Made by a program: the position numbers and the translations under genes. The notes beneath the pieces were generated by a model. The model was not told where the DNA came from and searched no databases. It saw only the letters and a program-made list of their open reading frames with translations. Shown here in pieces: positions 20,046 through 28,528 of a stretch of 64,000 nt of DNA (the stretch's first letter is position 1; every line of letters starts with the position of its first letter). The DNA is from Microbacterium sp. Gd 4-13 (GTDB taxonomy: Bacteria > Actinomycetota > Actinomycetes > Actinomycetales > Microbacteriaceae), in contig NZ_QEIJ01000001.1 of NCBI RefSeq assembly GCF_003095395.1, positions 806,001 through 870,000 on the forward strand, written 5' to 3'.

Positions 20046-20930
20046 ATGGGACGCATCACCGTGCGCAAGCCGATCCTCACGCTGCGCGTGGACGGGGAGG
20101 AGCGCCGCCGCCCCGACACGCTCGCCGTGGAGGAGCCCCTCGAGATCCGCATCGGCGGCACGCCGCTCGCCGTCACGATGCGCACGCCCGGCCACGACGT
20201 CGAGCTCGCGGCGGGGTTCCTCGTCTCCGAGGCCGTGATCTCTCGTGGCGACGAGTTCTCCGGCGCCATCCACTGCGGCGGTCCCGGTACCGGAGGGGTG
20301 GAGAACACCTACAACGTGCTCGACGTCACCCTCGCCCCGGGTGTGCACCCGCCCTCACCCGACCTCGCCCGCTCGTTCTACACGACGAGTTCCTGCGGGG
20401 TCTGCGGGAAGGCCTCGATCGACGCCGTCGAGACGGTGTCGAGCTACGACGTCTCCAGCGACCCGGCGACGGTGGAGCTTCCTCTGCTCGCATCGCTGCC
20501 CGACCTCCTGCGCGCCCAGCAAGCGGTCTTCGACAAGACCGGCGGACTGCACGCCGCGGGTCTGTTCGACGCCGTGACAGGCGATCTGCTCGTCCTGCGC
20601 GAGGACGTGGGTCGTCACAACGCCGTCGACAAGGTCGTCGGGTGGGCCGCCCTCCACGATCGCCTGCCGCTGCGGGGCACCGTGCTGCAGGTCTCCGGCC
20701 GCGCGAGCTTCGAACTCGTGCAGAAGGCTGCGATGGCGGGGATCCCGGTTCTCGCCGCGGTCTCCGCGCCCTCGTCGCTCGCCGTCGACCTCGCGGAGGC
20801 ACGCGGGATCACGCTCGTCGGGTTCTCGCGCGGGCAGTCCCTCAACGTCTACAGCAGAGCCGACCGCATCCTGACCTCGGCACCTGCGCCCGCACCCGTC
20901 GACACGCTCGCTGATATGTTGCCCCGGTGA
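20046..20930 (+). CDS. fdhD: Formate dehydrogenase accessory sulfurtransferase FdhD
   Basis: Transfers sulfur from a cysteine desulfurase to the Mo cofactor of formate dehydrogenases. The 294 residues include the essential CxxC motif [12 protein letters not shown] (Cys117 and Cys120). [13 protein letters not shown] precedes it, and [18 protein letters not shown] and [20 protein letters not shown] follow. ATG 20046 is chosen because GGAGG ends five bases upstream; ATG 20034 is in frame but overlaps that site. It is encoded near the YdeP-like oxidoreductase it probably serves. The stop overlaps the aroQ GTG start. Confidence 0.95.
   Translation: MGRITVRKPILTLRVDGEERRRPDTLAVEEPLEIRIGGTPLAVTMRTPGHDVELAAGFLVSEAVISRGDEFSGAIHCGGPGTGGVENTYNVLDVTLAPGVHPPSPDLARSFYTTSSCGVCGKASIDAVETVSSYDVSSDPATVELPLLASLPDLLRAQQAVFDKTGGLHAAGLFDAVTGDLLVLREDVGRHNAVDKVVGWAALHDRLPLRGTVLQVSGRASFELVQKAAMAGIPVLAAVSAPSSLAVDLAEARGITLVGFSRGQSLNVYSRADRILTSAPAPAPVDTLADMLPR
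20915..20927 (+). promoter_or_regulatory. Leaderless-type -10 element for aroQ
   Basis: TATGTT at 20915-20920, six bases, then GTG 20927, all inside the end of fdhD. This would let aroQ be expressed independently of the molybdenum module. Confidence 0.45.
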
Positions 20931-21385
20931 CCACCCCTCGACGACTCCTCTTGGTGAACGGCCCGAACCTCAATCTGCTGGGCACCCGCGAGCCCGCCAT
21001 CTACGGCACCGAGACGCTCGCCGACGTCGAGCGTCTCACCGCCGACACCGCCCGCACGCGGGGCTTCGAGGTGCGTGCCGTGCAGAGCAACCACGAGGGC
21101 GTGCTGATCGACGCGATCCACGCGGCCCGCCAGGACTGCGCGGGCATCGTCATCAACCCGGGCGGGCTCACGCACACCTCCGTCGTGCTGCGCGATGCCC
21201 TGTCGGGCGTGAACCTCCCCGTGGCCGAGGTGCACATCTCCGACGTCCGCGCCCGCGAGCCGTTCCGCCACCACTCCTACGTCGCCGACGTCGCCGTCGT
21301 GCACGTGATCGGCGAGGGCGTCGCGGGGTACGCCCGCGCCGTCACCCTGCTCTGCGACGTCGTCACCGGGCGAGCCGAGGGCTGA
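20927..21385 (+). CDS. aroQ: Type II 3-dehydroquinate dehydratase
   Basis: Third step of the shikimate pathway, as a type II dodecameric enzyme. The 152 residues contain [19 protein letters not shown] (catalytic Tyr26 in EPAIYG), [16 protein letters not shown] and [20 protein letters not shown] (catalytic His region). It overlaps fdhD by GTGA but also has its own TATGTT element. It belongs functionally with aroE-C-K-B, upstream of the inserted molybdenum genes. The convergent HAD gene overlaps its last 23 bp. Confidence 0.96.
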   Translation: MTTPRRLLLVNGPNLNLLGTREPAIYGTETLADVERLTADTARTRGFEVRAVQSNHEGVLIDAIHAARQDCAGIVINPGGLTHTSVVLRDALSGVNLPVAEVHISDVRAREPFRHHSYVADVAVVHVIGEGVAGYARAVTLLCDVVTGRAEG

Positions 21386-22049
21386 TCGGGCTCCCGTCGA
21401 GCTGGGACAGCAGGTCTGCCGCATCGTCGTAGACGACGAGCGCACCGGCCTCGAGAAGCTCTTCGCGCCCGTACCCGCCGCTGAGGAGCCCGATGCACGC
21501 CACGCCGGCGCGCTGCGCTGCGACGACGTCCCACACCGCGTCCCCCACCATGACGGCTCGATCCGCCGGCACGCCCGCGCGCTGCAGAGCGACCTCGATG
21601 ATGTCGGGGGCGGGTTTGGCGGTCTCGACGTCCTCCGCCGACGTGACGGCGTCGACCGAAGGGGCGACATCCAGCAGATCGAGGAGCACGTCGAGTTCGC
21701 GCTGCGGCGCCGACGTGGCGAGCACCACCCGGGCGCCACGCGACGACAGTTCGGCGAGCAACTCCCGTGCCCCCTGAATGGCGCGCAGTCGCCCGGTCAT
21801 GCTCAGGTACACCCGATTGTGGTGCTCTTTCGCCTGCTCGCCGAGGCGGTCGGCGTCGTCACCGAGCGCGTGGGCGAGCAGGTCAGCGGAGTCCATTCCG
21901 ATAGCGCGGTGGATCCGCCACACGTCGACGGGGTGTCCGACCGCGACGAACGCCCGGTCCCACGCCTCGACATGGAGATAGTTGGAGTCCACGAGGGTTC
22001 CGTCGATGTCGAACAGGACGGCGGTGGATTCGAGTGCGTCGGAGGTCAT
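21363..22049 (-). CDS. HAD-superfamily hydrolase (phosphatase/phosphoglycolate phosphatase-like)
   Basis: A 228-residue HAD phosphatase with motif I FDIDGTLVDSN (Asp14, Asp16) and a helical C1 cap. Motif II is around VLATSAPQ. KPAPD contains the motif III Lys, and motif IV is MVGDAVWDVVAA. The substrate is not identifiable; beta-phosphoglucomutase or phosphoglycolate phosphatase relatives are possible. ATG 22049 has GGGGTGG upstream. It is convergent with aroQ (23-bp overlap) and divergent from efp. Confidence 0.85.
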   Translation of the reverse strand: MTSDALESTAVLFDIDGTLVDSNYLHVEAWDRAFVAVGHPVDVWRIHRAIGMDSADLLAHALGDDADRLGEQAKEHHNRVYLSMTGRLRAIQGARELLAELSSRGARVVLATSAPQRELDVLLDLLDVAPSVDAVTSAEDVETAKPAPDIIEVALQRAGVPADRAVMVGDAVWDVVAAQRAGVACIGLLSGGYGREELLEAGALVVYDDAADLLSQLDGSPISPRLAR

Positions 22050-22155
22050 CCGTCCACCCCATCGCAGACAGGCTCACCGCACGAGGGGGTGGCGGCGGCC
22101 GGCCGGGCATGCAGTCCTGAACACGGGCGTCCGTAGCGCTGCGTCCTCGATCCCG

Positions 22156-22161
22156 TAGAAT
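22156..22161 (+). promoter_or_regulatory. Candidate -10 for efp-nusB
   Basis: TAGAAT, close to consensus, 70 bases before the efp ATG in the 181-bp divergent gap with the HAD gene. No convincing -35 at 17 bp. Confidence 0.45.
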
Positions 22162-22230
22162 CGACCCTCGGGCCGCGCTCCGACGAGCGCACCGCCCGCA
22201 GACCCTCTTACGAACGGACTCCCCTCAGCC

Positions 22231-22791
22231 ATGGCTTCCACCGCAGATATCAAGAACGGCGTCGTCCTCAACATCGACGGGCAGCTCTGGAGCGTGGTGG
22301 AGTTCCAGCACGTCAAGCCGGGCAAGGGCGGCGCATTCGTCCGCACGAAGATGAAGAGCATCATGACCGGCAAGGTCGTCGACCGCACCTATAACGCCGG
22401 CGCGAAGATCGACATCGAGAACGTCGACCGCCAGGACTTCACCTACCTGTACAACGACGGTGAAGGCTTCGTCTTCATGAACACCGACGACTACGACCAG
22501 ATCACGGTGCCCGCCACGATCGTCGGCGACGCGGCCAACTACCTGCTCGAGAACCAGCAGGTCACCCTCGCGACCAACAACGGCAACCCGCTCTACGTCG
22601 AGCTCCCCGCGTCCGTGGTGCTCGAGATCACCTACACCGAACCCGGCCTGCAGGGCGACCGCTCGTCGGCGGGCACGAAGCCGGCCACCCTCGAGACCGG
22701 TCACGAGATCCAGGTGCCGCTGTTCGTCGAGAACAACACGAAGGTCAAGGTCGACACCCGTACGGGCGACTACCTCGGCCGCGTCAGCTGA
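22231..22791 (+). CDS. efp: Translation elongation factor P
   Basis: Relieves ribosome stalling at polyproline stretches. The 186 residues begin with the KOW-like domain ([19 protein letters not shown]). The loop [16 protein letters not shown] carries the Lys that is modified in some bacteria. OB domains II and III follow, ending in the signature [20 protein letters not shown]. It is followed 12 bp later by nusB, the usual actinobacterial pair. Confidence 0.97.
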   Translation: MASTADIKNGVVLNIDGQLWSVVEFQHVKPGKGGAFVRTKMKSIMTGKVVDRTYNAGAKIDIENVDRQDFTYLYNDGEGFVFMNTDDYDQITVPATIVGDAANYLLENQQVTLATNNGNPLYVELPASVVLEITYTEPGLQGDRSSAGTKPATLETGHEIQVPLFVENNTKVKVDTRTGDYLGRVS

Positions 22792-22803
22792 CGCGCCCTC
22801 ACG

Positions 22804-23214
22804 ATGAGTGCACGCACGAAGGCCCGCAAGCGCGCCCTCGACATCCTGTTCCAGTCCGACGTCCGCGGTGAAGAACTGCCCGTCATCCTGGCCGCCGAAG
22901 CGAAGCGCGCCGCGAACGAGCCCGCCCGCGAGTCGTCCTGGCTGTACGCGCGAGACATCGTCGACGGGATCATCGACCACGGTGACGAGATCGACGAACA
23001 GATCGTGACGTTCGCGAAGGACTGGTCGCTCGCGCGTATGCCCGCCGTCGACCGCGCCCTCCTGCGGATCGGCACGTGGGAGGTGCTCTTCAACGACGAG
23101 GTCCCCGCCGCGGTGGCCATCGACGAGGCGGTCGAGCTCGCGAAGGAGTTCTCGACCGAGGAGTCGGGCTCGTTCGTCCACGGCGTTCTCGGCCGCATCT
23201 CCCGCGCGGGCTGA
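22804..23214 (+). CDS. nusB: Transcription antitermination factor NusB
   Basis: Binds boxA RNA with NusE/S10 in rRNA antitermination. The 136 all-helical residues begin with the basic SARTKARKRALDILFQSDVR and include RMPAVDRALLRIGTWEVLF and VAIDEAVELAKEFSTEESG, ending in SFVHGVLGRIS, the canonical family end. It is directly downstream of efp. In related genomes the pyr operon usually follows; here a 5.7-kb accessory block intervenes. Confidence 0.95.
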   Translation: MSARTKARKRALDILFQSDVRGEELPVILAAEAKRAANEPARESSWLYARDIVDGIIDHGDEIDEQIVTFAKDWSLARMPAVDRALLRIGTWEVLFNDEVPAAVAIDEAVELAKEFSTEESGSFVHGVLGRISRAG

Positions 23215-23264
23215 GACTCGCGCTCCACGGCCGGCCTGTCGGAGGGCCCTGAGAGGATCTCCGC

Positions 23265-26237
23265 GTGAACGCGCCCTCCGATCGACCGCGTCACGATGAC
23301 GCATCGCCGCTGTCGTGGCGTGACCTCGTCGCGACCGCCGCGACCTCGGTGCCCGCCCCGCTGGCCCTCGGGGTCGAGCTGCGCCAGCGCGAGCCGCACG
23401 ACCCGCGTCGCTGGGATCCGCGCAGCATCGACGCGGTGACCCCTCGCGCGCTCGCCCGGCGGCAGGACGAGCTCCAGCTCGCGATACGGCCCCTCACGCG
23501 CGGGGCGCGGGGCGGCTGGGTGAAGAAGGACGCCGCCTGGGACGACGTGCGGCGCTCGACGTCGCGCTTCGCTCCCGAGGCCGTGCGATGGTTCACCGAG
23601 CTCTTCGCCATCGCGCGCCCCTCCTCCGCCGTGGGCGCATTCTCGTCGGTGTCGGAATGGGTGCCCCTCGGACCGGCGTCATCGTCGCTCCTCTGGATGC
23701 ACCTGCGCGCCGCCCAACGCGCCGGGGTCGCGCTGGTGACGACGCACCCCCAGCAGTCGATCGCCCTGGCCGACGCGGCGTCGGTCGATGTGCTGGTCGG
23801 ACCCGAGAGCGGCGGCACGCTGCGCGTCGCTGCACGCGTCGTCGTCGACGGCATCGTCACCGAGGTCTCTCGTGTGCGACCGCTCGGCACGAGCGCGGTC
23901 TTCTGTTTCACACTCGACACCGAGGTCATCGGGATCACGATCGCCCCCGCTGTTCTCGACGACACCATGACCGCCCTCCTGGGCGCCCCCGAAGGCGTCG
24001 AGGTGCCCGCCCACGAGGCGGTGGAGTTCGTGCGCGATGCCTACCCCCGTCTCGCCCGCCGCACGAGGGTGACGCCGACCGGCGGGCTCGATCCGCCGCC
24101 TGCGCCGCGGCCGAGCCTGCGCCTCACTACGGCGTTCGACGAAGATGCCGTGACGTACGCGCTCGAGTGGGTCTACCCGGGGCTCGCGCCCTTCCCGTAT
24201 CCCGCGGACGAGCACCCCGAGCGCGACGCGGCGGCCGAGGCGGAGCAGGCCGCGGCGGTGACGCTCGCCTGGGCCGGCGCATCCGATCTTCCCTTCGCGG
24301 CGGCGAGCACGCTGCGCGGCGCCGACGCGGGCGAATTCTCCACGCAGGTCGTGCCCGCCCTGCAGCAGCTCGACGATATGCGCGTGGAGGTCACGGGCGT
24401 GCGACCGTCGGTGCGTGAACTCACGGGCGCCCCGGAGGTCTCGGTCACCACGGTGCCCACCGACGACCCCGACTGGTTCGACCTCGGCGTGATCGTCACC
24501 ATCGAGGGCCGGTGGGTGCCGCTGGCACCCCTGCTCACCGCTCTCGCGAGGGGGCGGCGACGCATGAGGTTGTCCGATGGCGCGTACTTCTCGCTCGCCC
24601 ATCCGTCGCTGACACGGCTCAAGGAGCTGCTCGACGAGGCCGCCGCGCTCGACGAGTGGGAGACCGGCGAACGCATCCATCGTCACCAGACCGCGCTGTG
24701 GTCGGACTTCGAAGACCTCGCCGACCAGGCGGAGCCCGCCCAGGCGTGGCGACAGCTCGTGCGCGGGCTCGCGTCCACCGACGGCGTCGAGGAGACGAAG
24801 GTTCCCGACGGCATCCGGGCAGAACTGCGTGCCTACCAGAAGCGAGGCTTCGACTGGCTGGCCTTCCTCTGGCGCCACCGGCTCGGCGGCATCCTCGCCG
24901 ACGACATGGGACTCGGCAAGACGCTCCAGGTGCTCGCCCTGCTGCAGCACACGCGAGAGCGGGGGGAGCAGCGCGCGTTCCTCGTCGTCGCCCCGACATC
25001 GGTGCTCGCGACATGGCGCGAGGAGGCCGCGCGCTTCGCACCGCACCTCCGTGTGCGCACGATCGGGGCCACCGCGGCCAAGACGGGCAAGACCGTGACG
25101 GATGCCGCGTCAGGCGCCGACGTCGTCGTCACGTCGTACGCGATCCTCCGGCTCGATGAGGCGTCCTTCACGCAGCAGCCATGGGCCGGAGTCATCCTCG
25201 ACGAGGCCCAGTTCGTGAAGAACCCCCAGACCTCGGTCCATCGTGCCGTCCAGAACCTCACGGCCGATATGACGATCGCGCTCACAGGAACCCCGATCGA
25301 GAACGGACTGGGCGATCTGTGGGCGCTGTTCTCGCTCACCGCACCGGGACTCTTCCCGTCGGCTCGGCGCTTCCGCGACGAGTACGTCCTCCCGATCGAG
25401 AACGCCCGCCGCGACGACCCCTCGGCGAGCGCGCACGGCGCTGAACGTCTCGCGCGCCTGCGTCGCCGCATCCGTCCGCTGATGCTGCGGCGCACCAAGC
25501 AGCTTGTCGCCCCCGATCTGCCGCCGAAGCAGGAACAGGATCTGCACATCGATCTGTCGCCCGAGCACAGGGCGCTCTACGACACGGTGCTGCACCGAGA
25601 GCGGCAGAAGGTGCTCGGGCTGCTCGACGATCTCGACCGGCATCGCTTCATCGTCTTCCGTTCGCTGACGCTGCTGCGGATGCTGAGTCTGCATCCCGCG
25701 CTGATCGACGAGCGCCACGCGCCCATCGGGTCGAGCAAGCTCGACGCGCTGCTCACGCGTCTGACCGAGGTGATCGCCGAAGGGCACCGTGCGCTGGTCT
25801 TCAGCCAGTTCACGTCGTTCCTGACGCTGGCGGCCGAGCGCCTCGACGCCGCGGGCATCGCGTATGCGCATCTCGACGGGTCGACCCTGCGGCGCGGGGA
25901 GGTGGTGGAGGGATTCCGCTCGGGTGAGGCTCCGGTCTTCCTCATCAGCCTCAAGGCCGGCGGTTTCGGTCTGACCCTGACCGAGGCCGACTACGTGTTC
26001 CTGCTCGACCCGTGGTGGAACCCCGCCGCCGAGGCGCAGGCGATCGACCGCGCTCACCGCATCGGGCAGGACCGCCACGTGTTCGTCTACCGCATGCTGG
26101 CGTCCAACACGATCGAAGAGAAGGTGCGCCTGCTGCAGCAGCGCAAGTCCGAGCTCTTCGATGCGGTGGTCGACGACGGGGATCTGTTCGCCGAATCGCT
26201 CACCGCCGACGACATCCGCGGGCTCCTCGACCTCTGA
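23265..26237 (+). CDS. SNF2-family DEAD/DEAH-box helicase
   Basis: A 990-residue SWI2/SNF2 ATPase. The C-terminal 450 residues hold the motor: ILADDMGLGKTLQVL (Walker A, about residue 545), VILDEAQFVKNPQT (DEAQ box), LTGTPIENGLGDLW, then helicase C with VFSQFTSFLTLAAERL and LIDPWWNP-like LLDPWWNPAAEAQAIDRAHR (motif VI). The first half has no CxCx zinc SWIM motif that I can see; it matches the N-terminal helicase-associated region seen in bacterial SNF2 proteins. The role is probably DNA or protein-DNA remodelling; the substrate is unknown. The GTG start has GAGAGGA upstream. Confidence 0.88.
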   Translation: MNAPSDRPRHDDASPLSWRDLVATAATSVPAPLALGVELRQREPHDPRRWDPRSIDAVTPRALARRQDELQLAIRPLTRGARGGWVKKDAAWDDVRRSTSRFAPEAVRWFTELFAIARPSSAVGAFSSVSEWVPLGPASSSLLWMHLRAAQRAGVALVTTHPQQSIALADAASVDVLVGPESGGTLRVAARVVVDGIVTEVSRVRPLGTSAVFCFTLDTEVIGITIAPAVLDDTMTALLGAPEGVEVPAHEAVEFVRDAYPRLARRTRVTPTGGLDPPPAPRPSLRLTTAFDEDAVTYALEWVYPGLAPFPYPADEHPERDAAAEAEQAAAVTLAWAGASDLPFAAASTLRGADAGEFSTQVVPALQQLDDMRVEVTGVRPSVRELTGAPEVSVTTVPTDDPDWFDLGVIVTIEGRWVPLAPLLTALARGRRRMRLSDGAYFSLAHPSLTRLKELLDEAAALDEWETGERIHRHQTALWSDFEDLADQAEPAQAWRQLVRGLASTDGVEETKVPDGIRAELRAYQKRGFDWLAFLWRHRLGGILADDMGLGKTLQVLALLQHTRERGEQRAFLVVAPTSVLATWREEAARFAPHLRVRTIGATAAKTGKTVTDAASGADVVVTSYAILRLDEASFTQQPWAGVILDEAQFVKNPQTSVHRAVQNLTADMTIALTGTPIENGLGDLWALFSLTAPGLFPSARRFRDEYVLPIENARRDDPSASAHGAERLARLRRRIRPLMLRRTKQLVAPDLPPKQEQDLHIDLSPEHRALYDTVLHRERQKVLGLLDDLDRHRFIVFRSLTLLRMLSLHPALIDERHAPIGSSKLDALLTRLTEVIAEGHRALVFSQFTSFLTLAAERLDAAGIAYAHLDGSTLRRGEVVEGFRSGEAPVFLISLKAGGFGLTLTEADYVFLLDPWWNPAAEAQAIDRAHRIGQDRHVFVYRMLASNTIEEKVRLLQQRKSELFDAVVDDGDLFAESLTADDIRGLLDL

Positions 26238-26277
26238 CACGACTCGGCGGACCCAGGGCCGGCCCAGCGAGGCGACG

Positions 26278-26283
26278 TAGACT
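26278..26283 (+). promoter_or_regulatory. Candidate -10 for the MBL/Rieske gene
   Basis: TAGACT, 26 bases before the ATG at 26310, which has GAGAGGT as ribosome-binding site. No -35 resembling the consensus. Confidence 0.4.
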
Positions 26284-26309
26284 CGATCGGTCAGACACGA
26301 GAGGTATCC

Positions 26310-27866
26310 ATGCGCATCACAGGGCTCGGGCACGCGGGAATGTTCATCGAGACGGCGGGCGGCAGCATCCTCTGCGACCCTGTCATCGGTCCGAGCTTCT
26401 TCGGTTCGTGGTTCCCGTTCCCCGACAACCGGGGGCTCGACTGGGAGCGCTTCGGCAAGGCCGATTTCCTCTACATCTCGCACCGCCACCGCGACCACTT
26501 CGACCCGGCGCTGTTGCGCAAATTCGTGCCCACCAGCATCCGCGTGCTTCTGCCCGACTATCCGACGGACGACCTCGAGTCCGACCTGCGTGCGCTCGGC
26601 TACGACAACATCGTCTACACCCGCGCGGGGGAGCCACTGGAATTCGGCGACCTGAAGCTCATGGTCACCCCGCTGCGGGCTCCCAGCGACGGTCCGATCG
26701 GCGACTCGTCACTGAGCGTCGACGACGGCACCGCCAGCGTGCTGAACCAGAACGACTCGCACCCGCTGGACCTCGACAAGCTGTTCGCGTTCGGCAAGCC
26801 CGATGCGTACTTCACCCAGGTCTCGGGCGCCATCTGGTGGCCGATGGTCTACGACCTGCCGCAGGACGCCAAGCAGAACTTCGCGCAGCTCAAGCGCGAC
26901 GCGCAGAACAAGCGGGCGATGTACTACATCGACAAGGTGGACGCCGAGCACGTGTTCCCGATGGCAGGTCCGCCGATGTTCCTGCGCGAGGAGCTCTTCC
27001 GGTACAACGGAATGGGGCTCGAGAACGACTCGATCTTCACCGACCAGAGCCAGTTCCTCGCGCACATGAGCGAGCAGCGCCCGGCGCAGAAGGGCCACCT
27101 GTTCGTTCCGGGCACGCAGGTCGACGTGCACCACAGCGAGGTCGAGATCTCTCAGACGCTCTTCACCGACGAGGAGATCGAGCGGATCTTCACCGACAAG
27201 TGGGCCTACCTCGCCGAGCAGCGCGACAGCCGCCAGGCCGAGGTGCAGGCGGAGGAGGCCTCGCGGGCCGAGGTGCTGCCGCCCGCAGAGATGCTCGCCG
27301 CGATCAAGGAGTGGTGGGAGCCCCTCATCCGTCGGGCGCGCACCATCCGCAACGGCGTGGGCGGCAACGTGCGCTTCCGCATCGGCGAGCTCGACATGGT
27401 CGTGGACTTCCCGAAGGCCAAGGTGCGCGAGTACGCGGGGGAGGAGTGCGTGTACTGGTACACGATCCCCGCCGACCTCGTCTCGACCAACATCCGCGAC
27501 CACGAGATCGACTGGTCGAACTCGATCTTCCTGTCGATGCAGTTCTCGGTCGGCCGCAGCGGCAAGTTCAACGAGTTCCTCACGACGTTCCTCAAGTGCC
27601 TCTCACGCGATCGCATCGAGTACGTCGAGAACTGGTATGCCGAGCAGTCCGACCAGACCGAAGACGCCGAGATCGACGGCTGGACCGTGCAGCGCCGTTG
27701 CCCGCACCTGCGCGCCGACCTGACGAAGACCGGCAAGATCGAGGACGGCGTGCTCACCTGCAGCCTGCACGACTGGAAGTGGGATCTGACCAGCGGCAAG
27801 TGCCTCACGACCCAGGGCCACCCGATCCGCGCGAGCCTCGTCGACGCATCCGTCCCGAGCGCCTGA
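26310..27866 (+). CDS. Metallo-beta-lactamase-fold protein with C-terminal Rieske [2Fe-2S] domain
   Basis: A 518-residue two-domain protein. The N-terminal half is a metallo-beta-lactamase fold of the UlaG/NAPE-PLD-like type with the metal motif SHRHRDHFD (His58, His60, Asp62, His63). The C-terminal end carries a Rieske motif, CPH (Cys464, His466) and CSLHDWKWD (Cys484, His487), at standard spacing. A beta-lactamase fold plus Rieske domain recalls CMP-sialic acid hydroxylase, but there the Rieske domain is N-terminal. The substrate is unknown; an iron-dependent oxygenase or hydrolase role is inference. Its last 264 bp are antisense to the extended GIY-YIG frame. Confidence 0.85.
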   Translation: MRITGLGHAGMFIETAGGSILCDPVIGPSFFGSWFPFPDNRGLDWERFGKADFLYISHRHRDHFDPALLRKFVPTSIRVLLPDYPTDDLESDLRALGYDNIVYTRAGEPLEFGDLKLMVTPLRAPSDGPIGDSSLSVDDGTASVLNQNDSHPLDLDKLFAFGKPDAYFTQVSGAIWWPMVYDLPQDAKQNFAQLKRDAQNKRAMYYIDKVDAEHVFPMAGPPMFLREELFRYNGMGLENDSIFTDQSQFLAHMSEQRPAQKGHLFVPGTQVDVHHSEVEISQTLFTDEEIERIFTDKWAYLAEQRDSRQAEVQAEEASRAEVLPPAEMLAAIKEWWEPLIRRARTIRNGVGGNVRFRIGELDMVVDFPKAKVREYAGEECVYWYTIPADLVSTNIRDHEIDWSNSIFLSMQFSVGRSGKFNEFLTTFLKCLSRDRIEYVENWYAEQSDQTEDAEIDGWTVQRRCPHLRADLTKTGKIEDGVLTCSLHDWKWDLTSGKCLTTQGHPIRASLVDASVPSA

Positions 27867-28433
27867 ACAGTCCGCCCCGCCTCGGTCGCTGCCCCGGCCG
27901 CCCTCGGTCGCTGAGCTTGCCGAAGCGTCCGCGTCCCCCTTGGTCGCTGAGCTTGCCGAAGCGTCCGCGTCCCCCTTGGTCGCTGAGCTTGCCGAAGCGT
28001 CCGCGTCCCCCTTGGTCGCTGAGCTCGTCGAAGCGTCCGCGTCCCCCTTGGTCGCTGAGCTCGTCGAAGCGTCCGCGTCCCCCTTGGTCGCTGAGCTCGT
28101 CGAAGCGTCCGCGTCCCCCTTGGTCGCTGAGCTTGTCGAAGCGTCCGAGGACCGCGATCGCGCCAGGGCAGGCAGATCGACGCCTCTTCGCTCGATGAGC
28201 GCGGACTTCTTCGCCCGGCTCCATCCCTGAACCTGCTTCTCCCGCGCGAAGGCATCATCGATGCGGTCGAATTCCTCGGCGTACACCACCTCGACGGGCC
28301 GCCGTTTGCGTGTGAAGTCGGCAGCCCACCCGTCATCGTGGTTGTGCTGCCATACGCGCTCGTCGAGGTCGAGACCGGTGCTACCGGTGTAGAACGATTT
28401 GTCCGCGCATCGGACGATGTACATCCAGGGCAT
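27603..28433 (-). CDS. GIY-YIG (UPF0213-type) endonuclease with repeat-encoded tail
   Basis: The first 96 residues are a complete UPF0213/YhbQ-like GIY-YIG domain. WMYIVRC is the GIY strand, FYTGST the YIG strand, and Arg/His/Glu follow (ERVWQHNHDDG; AREKQVQGWSRAKKSALI). From about residue 97 the frame enters the 36-bp array and encodes seven copies of a 12-residue unit (DASTSSATKGDA or DASASSATKGDA). It then runs antisense through the 3' end of the Rieske gene to a stop at 27603. The functional protein may therefore be only the first 96 residues plus a disordered tail. ATG 28433 is preferred; GTG 28448 is also in frame. It is flanked on both sides by inverted REP-like arrays. It may be a single-strand or hairpin nuclease acting on those repeats, which is inference. 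Confidence 0.7.
   Translation of the reverse strand: MPWMYIVRCADKSFYTGSTGLDLDERVWQHNHDDGWAADFTRKRRPVEVVYAEEFDRIDDAFAREKQVQGWSRAKKSALIERRGVDLPALARSRSSDASTSSATKGDADASTSSATKGDADASTSSATKGDADASTSSATKGDADASASSATKGDADASASSATKGDADASASSATEGGRGSDRGGADCSGARDGCVDEARADRVALGREALAAGQIPLPVVQAAGEHAVLDLAGLRQVGAQVRATALHGPAVDLGVFGLVGLLGIPVLDVLDAIA
27906..28147. repeat. Left REP-like array: seven 36-bp tandem units
   Basis: Seven copies start at 27906, 27942, 27978, 28014, 28050, 28086 and 28122, spaced exactly 36 bp. Each core begins GGTCGCTGAGC and ends GAAGCGTCC. The arms CGCT and AGCG can pair around an 11-base centre, flanked by GG/CC with a T-T mismatch. Copies 1-3 carry TTGCC, copies 4-6 TCGTC and copy 7 TTGTC in the centre. 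The spacer CGTCCCCCTT is invariant. A partial copy (GGTCGCT) lies at 27884. The array is read in frame by the GIY-YIG gene on the minus strand. Confidence 0.95.
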
Positions 28434-28512
28434 AGGTCGAGGATCCACCGTTCGTCGCGAGCGCGGGGAGACCGAGGAGGAACCGTGGAGAATTCCGTGG
28501 GCGAGAAGACTC

Positions 28513-28521
28513 TGTGGATAA
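28513..28521 (-). other. Consensus DnaA-box sequence
   Basis: The + strand reads TGTGGATAA, the exact complement of TTATCCACA. It lies just inside the right repeat array, upstream of the GIY-YIG gene. A 9-mer can occur by chance and no second perfect box is nearby, so a replication role is not claimed. Confidence 0.3.
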
Positions 28522-28528
28522 ATGCCCC

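Noticed and set aside
27940-28230. Open frame on the + strand through the left array
   Set aside because: Same cause: the 36-bp unit lacks stops in this frame. The opposite strand carries the recognisable nuclease.
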